Shown here: positions 19,993 through 26,711 of the stretch, in pieces
How positions within the stretch are numbered: position 1 is the first letter of the stretch
Layout of the letters: the number at the start of each line of letters is the position of its first letter
Virus record (IMG/VR): IMGVR_UViG_3300029448_000352
Location: 1 to 26,711 of that record
Origin: a virus
Length of the DNA: 26,711 nucleotides
Strand: one strand, 5' to 3'
The notes under the pieces: generated by a model
What the model was told of the DNA's origin: nothing
Seen by the model: only the letters and a program-made list of their open reading frames with translations
Databases searched by the model: none
Program-made: the position numbers and the translations under genes

Positions 19993-22274
19993 TAACCTGT
20001 CCCTCGCATTCGAAGACCTGGTACACCGTCCATGTCTACAATATCAAAGACGGGCAGTTGACCTTTTTTACCTGCCTCTAGATCAAAAACAGATCTTCTT
20101 GGTATGTCTGTTTTGATAAATCCTAGTCCCGTGGATCTTGATCCTTTTACTCTGTCAATATCAGAAAGCGTGGAATATATGCCGTCTGCTTCTATTAAGG
20201 ATTTAGTTTGAGAAGCTAAAAGAGTCTTCATGGCAGCATCTATCCTTTGTTCTGCGGCAGCCTTGGTAACCAAGTTAATTTTAAACTTCCCTGTTTGTTT
20301 ATCTTCCTCAATTAAACCCCCAAAGAAAGGTCTTATAATCTGTAGTAGAACATCTCTGTCTGATATAGAGTTGGCTGATTGTGTGCTTCCAAGAGCCACC
20401 CTTGTGATCTCAGGTAGTGCTTGAAGCATTCTAGCTTCTATCTGTTCTACAGAATTAAACTCTTCACCAATCGTAACCCCAAAGAAAGTAGCACCCTTTG
20501 CAAATTGTTGTCCTGCGAATCCTTTAAAACCTCTAGAGAAGTCGCCCGTGGAAGGATCGTTTAACATTCTCTTAACGCCATCAAACATTCCCATTGCTCT
20601 AGCAGAGTCTTCAGCAATACCCATTGCTTTGTTGTATTCTTTCGCCATAGTTCTAACGTCACCAAGGAGAGCAGGATCAACCCCTCCCCCCGACATTTCG
20701 TTCACAAGTTCGGCTTGTTTTATCTGCAGTTCTATTGTTTTTAATTGAAAAGCTTTTCTTTCGTTAATAGCTGTGATAGAGGCAAGGTTGTTCATTTTGT
20801 CTCCATGTTTAAGTCTTTCAGCCATGCTCATTCGAATCATTGTTCCTTCTTCATGTTTTGTTCCGTTTGGATCAGTGTATCCACCTTTTCCAACAACATA
20901 AGTCTCAAAGTTTCTAGCATCGGCTCTTCCTTGTGCTCTTTGCTTGCTCACCTCGCCCAAACCGTACTGAAGTGCGGATAATTGAACCTGACGATTAAAT
21001 TCATCCCTTTTGGCGTTGTCCTCAATAAACATATCTGCTCCTTGTTCTAGAGCTTTTGCTATGTTGGTTAGGGCATTCGGACTTTCTCCCGCTGCCATTG
21101 CAAAACCTATCTTCGCTATAGCTAATCCTTTGTCCATACCCTTATATTCTGGAGCATTGTCCGTAAATTCTTTTACTAATTGTTTTAAAGCACCGCCCGT
21201 GCCTACACCAGACTTAACAGTATCCGTAACCAGTGTTTTAACATCTGCCATTGACGCTTTTCCGTTTAAGAAGTCTTCTGATGCCTTTTTGTGCTTGGCT
21301 GCTGTTCCTTGGTCTGCCGTAACACCAAGAGTTTGAGGGCGAAACTGACCATCTGTACCTTTTAGTTCATTGACTAGTGCCGTTTTGTCTGCGGTTACTT
21401 CCTTTAACCGTCCTCCACCTTCTTCAAAACGCTTGTCTTCTTCTGCCCTAAATTGTCGTTGTAATGCTTTTTCTAATGCTTCTTCTAATAAAGCCTCATC
21501 CGTGGGCGGTGCATCTGGATCTTGCATACCACCTTCTATAGCTCTCTTTCTTTCTTTTTCCATAAATATACCTGGATCAGTCAGTGGAAGTTTTTTCGCA
21601 AGAGCCTTCTTTTCTTCTGTAGGCAATTTAGAGTTAGCTATAAATTTTAACGCCAGACCGGGGTTGTTCTTTATGTCGTTAGGCAAAGGTTTTTCACCAC
21701 TTGCATACTCACGAATTGTTTTATCTGTAGGTTGATCCCTATCTGGAATAAATTGAAAATTTTTATCAAACAATATATCAACAACTCCTGCTCCAAGAGC
21801 AAGCACACCATCTCCCATAATGTCGTCGAACACATCCCCAAATCTGTCATACCCAGAAGTGCTTCCAGTTGTAAGAAAAGTTTTAAGAGCAGGGTTATTG
21901 TCTAGTATCTTGCCAGATCTAGTAAACACTCCACTTTCTGCGTCTTCCATTGGATCTATGTTTAATTTTTTTAAGGTGCTATCTCTAATATACTCTATGG
22001 GTCTGAGTCCCCCTGTGGTAGGGTTAACGGGGTTAAAGTTGCCGAATTTTCCTGCTTTAAGATCTTCAAGAAACATGGGCCCCGAATACCCTTTTTGGAA
22101 TATAGATGTCGGTCGAATACGACCCCCCATCGCACCAGGGGAATTAACTCCCCCACCATACTTGAACCTAGCCACCTCTTGGATCAATGGTGCAGAAGAA
22201 GCCATGATGCCACCCATCTGACGCACCTTGTCCCGTGCATCCCGTTTAAACATCTTTCTATTGGTTACGCTCAT
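19992..22274 (-). CDS. Virion-associated protein, candidate internal protein, 760 residues
   Basis: ATG 22274 overlaps the TGA of the upstream gene by four bases. The N-terminus MSVTNRKMFKRDARDKVRQM followed by GGIMASSAPLIQEVARFKYGGG resembles uncharacterised structural proteins of marine podoviruses. The protein is mostly charged helix with a Lys/Glu-rich region at about 200-330 and an Ala/Gly-rich part near 380-410. No transmembrane segment or catalytic motif is evident. It is flanked by other low-complexity virion genes in an overlapping string, so a capsid-internal or ejection role is the best inference. Confidence 0.65.
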   Translation of the reverse strand: MSVTNRKMFKRDARDKVRQMGGIMASSAPLIQEVARFKYGGGVNSPGAMGGRIRPTSIFQKGYSGPMFLEDLKAGKFGNFNPVNPTTGGLRPIEYIRDSTLKKLNIDPMEDAESGVFTRSGKILDNNPALKTFLTTGSTSGYDRFGDVFDDIMGDGVLALGAGVVDILFDKNFQFIPDRDQPTDKTIREYASGEKPLPNDIKNNPGLALKFIANSKLPTEEKKALAKKLPLTDPGIFMEKERKRAIEGGMQDPDAPPTDEALLEEALEKALQRQFRAEEDKRFEEGGGRLKEVTADKTALVNELKGTDGQFRPQTLGVTADQGTAAKHKKASEDFLNGKASMADVKTLVTDTVKSGVGTGGALKQLVKEFTDNAPEYKGMDKGLAIAKIGFAMAAGESPNALTNIAKALEQGADMFIEDNAKRDEFNRQVQLSALQYGLGEVSKQRAQGRADARNFETYVVGKGGYTDPNGTKHEEGTMIRMSMAERLKHGDKMNNLASITAINERKAFQLKTIELQIKQAELVNEMSGGGVDPALLGDVRTMAKEYNKAMGIAEDSARAMGMFDGVKRMLNDPSTGDFSRGFKGFAGQQFAKGATFFGVTIGEEFNSVEQIEARMLQALPEITRVALGSTQSANSISDRDVLLQIIRPFFGGLIEEDKQTGKFKINLVTKAAAEQRIDAAMKTLLASQTKSLIEADGIYSTLSDIDRVKGSRSTGLGFIKTDIPRRSVFDLEAGKKGQLPVFDIVDMDGVPGLRMRGTG

Positions 22275-23281
22275 GCGTTGTTGCCCCCAAAGAAGCCTGA
22301 CAATCCACCTTTGGATTGTGATAAGCCATATATACCCGTTGCCAATCCACCTAACTGAGATATGAGGCTTGGATCGGGGGTCGCGGTCGATTGTAGCGTT
22401 GACCCTGATGAGGGTACCCCTCTGAATATGTCAGATAAAAATCCTACTTCAGTAAATGGCTGTTGCTGTCCTGCTAGAAAACTCTGCAAACCACCAGACA
22501 TGATGGCTTGATCTTGTTGTTGTTGTAAGCCTCCTAGTCCGAGGAGCATATTTATATCTTTACCCATGAGTCCTTGAGCTGCCTCCCCAAGTGAAGCTTG
22601 TTGCATTCCGAGTCCACCGACTCCTGCACCAAGTTTACCCATGCCTTGTCCAAGTTGCCCGAATACTTGTCCTGCCCCCAGGCTTCTCTTTTGTTGATCT
22701 GCAAAAGCACTTTGTGCTTGAGCTTGAGCCTGTTGATACCCTGAACTACGAAGCTGTGCACCTAATCTTGCAGCTTGTTCTCCCGCAGTCCGTCCCAATT
22801 CTGTCTGAGCCACTGCCTCTCGTGACCCACCAAAGGCTCCTCTTCCTCTGGCTTGACCTGCAAGCTTATTAGCTTGTATCTGTCGTTGACGCTCTATGTC
22901 CTGTTGTAGAGTATCAATAACTTCTTCTCTGTAAGGGTCCATGTATTCTTTGTAGGATTGAGGATCGTACATCTGCGTTCCCGCTTCAGTTAGACCTGCT
23001 CCTCTACGGGTTATATCGGCTGCTTCGCCTAATGTGGATACACCACTAGCTAGGGTTTCTGCTCCTTGTTCGAGCATAGGTTGGTAGGCACCAATGCCTT
23101 GGGTTCCTATTTCTATGGCTTTTAGTTGTTGAGGGGTTAGAGCTGCAACAAAGTCCTCGTATGCAGGTATTTGTTGACCTTCCCCCGCAACTTCTTGTGC
23201 CGTCTTTAAAAGATCTTTTAAATAATTTTCTTGATATTCTGGTAGAAGTTGATCTCGTACTGTTGTTGAAGTTTGTACCAT
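22271..23281 (-). CDS. Gln/Gly/Ala-rich virion protein, candidate ejection protein, 336 residues
   Basis: ATG 23281 shares a base with the TAA of the upstream gene. A helical N-terminal section is followed by GQARGRGAFGGSREAVAQTE (about 142-161), a pattern common in putative internal proteins of marine short-tailed phages. Then come Gln/Ala repeats (QQAQAQAQSAF) and Gly/Leu-rich repeats (GQLGQGMGKLGAGVGGLGMQ) with an amphipathic, membrane-active look. The C-terminus (LSGFFGGNNA) is Gly rich. The make-up is like the pore-forming internal proteins of T7-type phages, but I cannot show homology. Confidence 0.65.
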   Translation of the reverse strand: MVQTSTTVRDQLLPEYQENYLKDLLKTAQEVAGEGQQIPAYEDFVAALTPQQLKAIEIGTQGIGAYQPMLEQGAETLASGVSTLGEAADITRRGAGLTEAGTQMYDPQSYKEYMDPYREEVIDTLQQDIERQRQIQANKLAGQARGRGAFGGSREAVAQTELGRTAGEQAARLGAQLRSSGYQQAQAQAQSAFADQQKRSLGAGQVFGQLGQGMGKLGAGVGGLGMQQASLGEAAQGLMGKDINMLLGLGGLQQQQDQAIMSGGLQSFLAGQQQPFTEVGFLSDIFRGVPSSGSTLQSTATPDPSLISQLGGLATGIYGLSQSKGGLSGFFGGNNA

Positions 23282-24039
23282 TATGCCACTCTATTCTCAA
23301 GATTGTTCATAAGAGCGTACATCTTAGCCGCTCCCTTTTCTCTGTCTCCACCACCTGCATTATCGACTGCTTTTCGTGTCATCACAAATTCACCGTCCGA
23401 GAGCCGTGCTTCTTGTACCTTCTGCCCATTCTGAAAGATACCCGCTTTTACGTCATCACTTCGTCCAGTGCCAGGACCTTCAATGTATCCACCCGCTGCT
23501 GCCATAATACTAGGCGTTGGAGCTTGAGGCGTGGACATAATGCCTAACCCGTCTGGGTTTTGAAAAGTTCTTTCTCCTGTTTCGGGGTCTATATAAGGCT
23601 TAACCACAACTCGACCGGCATAATCCGTTCTTTCTCCCGTTCCTAAAATTTGTTCGGCACCGTCGTCCCTACCTTTAACAGCTTCGGCTGCAGTGGCTAA
23701 TGCAAGTATTCCACCAGGACTCATCATTCTGTCGGCTAAACTTACTCCACCTTTTTCAAGACCTTGCTCGGCTGCTTTTTTTACAATATCGCCTTTTGCC
23801 TTTTGACTAACAGCAGAAGAAAACATACCCCCACCAAGCTGACCGCCTAAGTTCTGGGCAAAAGATCCGACTCCTGGTATAGAGCCAATTCCAAACGCCA
23901 TGCCTCCACTTTTTAAAGCGTCTTCTAAGCTTCCACCACTTGCTAAACTTCCTATCCCTGCTCCGACGGCAGCAGCCATAGCAGTGCCACCTCCAGTAAT
24001 CAGACCTGCTATTCCCCCTAGTATCGCTCCTAGACTCAT
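23281..24039 (-). CDS. Gly/Ala-rich virion protein with tape-measure-like end, 252 residues
   Basis: ATG 24039 lies three bases after the previous gene. The N-terminus is a long Gly/Ala hydrophobic stretch (MSLGAILGGIAGLITGGGTA, continuing to about residue 37) that could insert into a membrane. The C-terminal part has GGYIEGPGTGRSDDVKAGIF, then LSDGEFVMTRKAVDNAGGGD, a signature seen at the ends of tape-measure and related tail or internal proteins in many phages. This suggests a virion protein released with the DNA. Overlap with the next gene is one base. Confidence 0.7.
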   Translation of the reverse strand: MSLGAILGGIAGLITGGGTAMAAAVGAGIGSLASGGSLEDALKSGGMAFGIGSIPGVGSFAQNLGGQLGGGMFSSAVSQKAKGDIVKKAAEQGLEKGGVSLADRMMSPGGILALATAAEAVKGRDDGAEQILGTGERTDYAGRVVVKPYIDPETGERTFQNPDGLGIMSTPQAPTPSIMAAAGGYIEGPGTGRSDDVKAGIFQNGQKVQEARLSDGEFVMTRKAVDNAGGGDREKGAAKMYALMNNLENRVA

Positions 24040-24042
24040 ATT

Positions 24043-24345
24043 CTATCCTATTGTAACGCTAACTGATCCTACTGCACTTGTTGCTGAATTGCCAGAACAA
24101 TGTGGTCTATCTACTTTTGATATCTTAACAAATCCGTCCACCTCAAACAAGGCCCCTGTTTCTAAAGTTGTGTCATGCCCAGAGGGTAGGTTTGTAAAAC
24201 TCATTTTTGTTGCCCGTGATTCACCTGGGTTTCTCTGTTGCTCCACAAATATAGAGAAAGAACGCACTACATCTGAGAAATAATTTCTGTCGTAAGCCTC
24301 TGGTGGATATGGAAATAATGGGGAAGGTACATTTCTCGTCGCCAT
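24043..24345 (-). CDS. Conserved-type virion protein, 100 residues
   Basis: ATG 24345 shares a base with the preceding TAA. The sequence MATRNVPSPLFPYPPEAYDR, then FSDVVRSFSIFVEQQRNPGE, resembles a short uncharacterised protein that regularly follows the stabilisation-protein gene in marine podovirus genomes. The second half is strand rich with GALFEVDGFVKISKVD and a Ser/Val end (SAVGSVSVTIG), which would suit a small beta-barrel tail or adaptor protein. No function is known to me. Confidence 0.7.
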   Translation of the reverse strand: MATRNVPSPLFPYPPEAYDRNYFSDVVRSFSIFVEQQRNPGESRATKMSFTNLPSGHDTTLETGALFEVDGFVKISKVDRPHCSGNSATSAVGSVSVTIG

Positions 24346-26684
24346 TATCTTCTCCCGTCGGGTCTTACATCAAGTCTTGGTGTCCCCAATCTCCACATAA
24401 CGCCAGTTACGTCACTTTCTATGCGAAAAGCAAAGGATCGCCCTCGTGCTCGAACATGAAGTTGTTCTGTAAATAGCTCTACGGGGGTGGAAACCGACTG
24501 CGATACAGCATTACTGCTCGTTTCGTTAAAGGTTACACCAGGGAAGTTTCTGGTTTTTACCACCATATTTACTCGTGGTGTCTCATTTGTGCTGTCTCTA
24601 AATGTAACGTCTGGAACCACTTTTCGTATAAGAGCAAATTTCTCTCCGTCACCTATGTCTATCTGACTTGATTCAATGTTCGCGGATATAGCTGAAGGTG
24701 GGTTTGTACTCCCGTCATCTTGACCAAATTCATGGTAATACAACTTATTGTCAGTATGAGCAGCTATTGGGTACTGATTTATACCTCTATCTACCCACGC
24801 TGTTCGTGTAAGGTTGCCAAAATACCACACTTTTTCTTGATAATTATAAATTACATAACGGTCATTTGTAGAACTGCTTTTAGACGGGTAAAACCACCAT
24901 ACTTCACCATAAGAAGAATTATGCCCTGCTGTTACCTTACCTATTTGATCTCTGTTAAAGTCAGAGAACACATAATCAAGAACCGTGCATGGTAGTCTTT
25001 GCACCGTACCACCATATACATAGAACTCTTTTGATCCCATCCAGAAAACAAAATCGTTGACCGCAATAGCTGCGTTAGCACTTGCAATCGTAATATTTCT
25101 TGATATCTCGTTTAAACCAAACGTGAACGGTGGGCCTAGGAACTGCATTCCATGTAGCGATACATCCGTAAACACCAATATCTGTTGTTTGGTCTGAATA
25201 GCCACAACTATCTCTGATCCAGTAGATATGCGTAACTCACCTGCCGTGTTCGTAGCAAGTGTTTGCCAAGATGTTAGACTTTCTTGTGACCCAAAACGTA
25301 TAAGCAAAGGATCTTGCGTACCAATAGACGATTCGCCATCGCACCCAAAAGCAATAACGTGTCTATCCTGGTCGGACACCATAATCTGTTTAGCTATCGT
25401 AGGAGCGAGCGTAGAACCAGATAAACCAGATAGTTGTACGGCTCGTGAAGAGGTGCCCGACGTTCTATCCCAATAGTAAATACCACCGTTCTTTATGTTT
25501 ATAAGGACATCTTCACCAAAATTATCGTGTGTCCAGTTTGTAAGGTTGGCACCCGACACGGTAGATTCCGCAGGCATACCCCATCCAAAGCTTGCCTCGA
25601 TCACTGCTTCATTATCGGCATGAGTTGCTGCCGTGGTGCTAAGAGATCCTCGTGTTAACCCCGTAAATGTTGTAGAAGTTGTACCCGTATATTGAATTAT
25701 TTCATCTTCAATCTTGATATATCCAGAACTTGAGAAAGCCGCAGCAGAATCAACGGTTGCCGTGGTCACTGTAACGTCAGACGCTAGTCCACTACCATTT
25801 ATCAAGGTTACAGTGTCATCAATTGCTGTTGCGTTACCAAGAACAAGCCGTACAAGCTCTCCGTTAGAGTGCACTGCTGCTGTTGTTCCACCATGTCCAC
25901 GAGTCACTGTAAGAGTATTCGTAGATATACCACTAATCAACATAAGCTCACCACCCACATCTATAACGTCAGAGGTAGACATACCCGTAGCACTTGTAAC
26001 ATCTACGGCTGTTTCCGACGCATCAAGCTCTTCGTTTAAGGTTGTGGTTAATTCATCGGTATCGACACCGTTCCATACTCCTGCACCCCAACCCGTACCA
26101 AAGAAGTTAGTATCAAGACCTGTGTTTACTTGATAGTTACCTACGGTAGAGCTTCCTCCACTGCCTGTATCAGACCCGTTAGCCGCAGCAGATACGGTAA
26201 TAGTGTAACTGTTATTGTTGACAATACTTGTAATCTGGTGTTCAGCGTTTAAAACAGCAGCGGTAACTGTGCCTCCCAAGGTTGCTGCCCCAGAAAAAGT
26301 AACAAAATCATTTAATACGGCTCCATGAGCCGTGTCTGTGACTGTAACCGTTGTACTGCTATTTGTGGCTGCAAAAGTAACGTCCCCTGCACCTGTTGTA
26401 GAACGAATAGGGGTTATGTCATTATAAGCCCCACCATCAGCTATGTAGTATTTAAGATTTGTACCAAGACCCAAGTACTTTGTACCATCTAATGCTACCC
26501 AACTAAATAAGGCTCTGCACGTCCCTAAAAACGTATTGTCGCTGTAACTCGACCAACCACCTATCTTTTCGGGAGCACCGAATCTAAAACGCACTTTATC
26601 TCCCGTAAACCAACCGCCTTCATTAGAATAGGACGTGGATTCTCTATTGATCCCCGGTTTAAATTTTAAAGACGTTAAAGGCAT
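24345..26684 (-). CDS. P22 gp10-like phage stabilisation/tail protein, 779 residues
   Basis: The N-terminus (LTSLKFKPGINRESTSYSNE, then GDKVRFRFGAPEKIGGW) and the strand-rich C-terminal half (ISRNITIASANAAIAVNDFV, FWMGSKEFYVYGGTVQRL, VWWFYPSKSS) fit the stabilisation/tail-hub family of P22 gp10, which closes the head-tail channel. Between about 90 and 370 there is an insert of Thr/Ser-rich beta repeats, including two copies of a module ending TRG...T.A..H (214-281 and 307-362). These look like surface-exposed decorations. The start ATG 26684 shares a base with the stop of the preceding gene. Family call is good; the exact position in the virion is inference. Confidence 0.75.
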   Translation of the reverse strand: MPLTSLKFKPGINRESTSYSNEGGWFTGDKVRFRFGAPEKIGGWSSYSDNTFLGTCRALFSWVALDGTKYLGLGTNLKYYIADGGAYNDITPIRSTTGAGDVTFAATNSSTTVTVTDTAHGAVLNDFVTFSGAATLGGTVTAAVLNAEHQITSIVNNNSYTITVSAAANGSDTGSGGSSTVGNYQVNTGLDTNFFGTGWGAGVWNGVDTDELTTTLNEELDASETAVDVTSATGMSTSDVIDVGGELMLISGISTNTLTVTRGHGGTTAAVHSNGELVRLVLGNATAIDDTVTLINGSGLASDVTVTTATVDSAAAFSSSGYIKIEDEIIQYTGTTSTTFTGLTRGSLSTTAATHADNEAVIEASFGWGMPAESTVSGANLTNWTHDNFGEDVLINIKNGGIYYWDRTSGTSSRAVQLSGLSGSTLAPTIAKQIMVSDQDRHVIAFGCDGESSIGTQDPLLIRFGSQESLTSWQTLATNTAGELRISTGSEIVVAIQTKQQILVFTDVSLHGMQFLGPPFTFGLNEISRNITIASANAAIAVNDFVFWMGSKEFYVYGGTVQRLPCTVLDYVFSDFNRDQIGKVTAGHNSSYGEVWWFYPSKSSSTNDRYVIYNYQEKVWYFGNLTRTAWVDRGINQYPIAAHTDNKLYYHEFGQDDGSTNPPSAISANIESSQIDIGDGEKFALIRKVVPDVTFRDSTNETPRVNMVVKTRNFPGVTFNETSSNAVSQSVSTPVELFTEQLHVRARGRSFAFRIESDVTGVMWRLGTPRLDVRPDGRR

Positions 26685-26711
26685 TAGCCGGGCCTCATCT
26701 GAACCGCTATG
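26684..26711 (-). CDS. C-terminal end of an upstream virion gene (partial)
   Basis: Reading the minus strand into the window gives eight codons, IAVQMRPG, and TAA at 26686-26684, which shares its last base with the ATG of the stabilisation gene. The same TAATG junction occurs twice more in this late block (at 24345 and 23281), so an open upstream gene is likely. Too little is present to name it; a head-tail joining protein would fit the position. Confidence 0.5.

Noticed and set aside
1-26711. tRNA genes, integrase, insertion sequences, retron or diversity-generating elements
   Set aside because: No cloverleaf, reverse transcriptase, transposase or recombinase motif was found on reading the frames; weak or partial ones could be missed by eye.

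Overview
The window looks like part of a tailed double-stranded DNA phage genome, most likely a short-tailed (podovirus-like) marine phage of an AT-leaning bacterial host. The phage assignment rests on genes read directly: a small-terminase-like protein beside an HNH nuclease, a phage-type family A DNA polymerase, a run of tiny overlapping early genes, and a collinear block of virion genes. The marine podovirus label is inference from the general look of the virion proteins and the replication set. No rRNA, tRNA, integrase, CRISPR array, insertion sequence or recognisable lysis gene was seen.

Layout. (1) 16-1175, minus strand: VRR-NUC nuclease, small terminase subunit and HNH nuclease, overlapping one another and read leftwards out of the window. 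(2) 1176-1530: a divergent control region with two facing-away copies of a 25-bp element (1219-1243 and 1379-1403, 22 of 25 identical) and two clusters of GTTTAC/GTAAAC repeats. (3) 1531-8402, plus strand: about 23 mostly tiny, translationally coupled genes, nearly all of unknown function. They include a DNMT3-like cytosine methyltransferase whose motif I lies at its C-terminus (a circular permutation), a ribbon-helix-helix regulator, and two small genes (2785-2934 and 4883-5011) that are easy to miss. (4) 8399-9880: a lone minus-strand SNF2-like helicase, with a promoter that overlaps a promoter firing the other way. (5) 9940-16593, plus strand: replication genes, namely a coiled-coil protein, a putative ssDNA-binding protein, an archaeo-eukaryotic-type primase, a UvrD-like helicase, a DUF6378-like protein and DNA polymerase I with proofreading. 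(6) 16514-26711, minus strand: a zinc-ribbon protein and the virion module (four large or low-complexity candidate internal/ejection proteins, a small conserved protein, a P22 gp10-like stabilisation protein, and the end of one more gene).

How it fits together. All virion and packaging genes seen are on the minus strand, and nearly all early and replication genes are on the plus strand. If the genome is circular or circularly permuted, the control region at 1176-1530 would be the divide from which packaging/late genes run left and early genes run right. The replication set has a polymerase, primase, ssDNA-binding candidate and two helicases but no DnaB-like helicase and no phage RNA polymerase in this window. 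The putative ssDNA-binding protein and the primase both end in an SSB-tip-like peptide (DEVPF and DEIPF), which suggests a shared docking partner. The polymerase carries leucine at the position equal to E. coli Pol I Phe762. The items most worth a second look are the permuted methyltransferase, the mirror-image control region, the back-to-back promoters at the SNF2 gene and the shared C-terminal tips.
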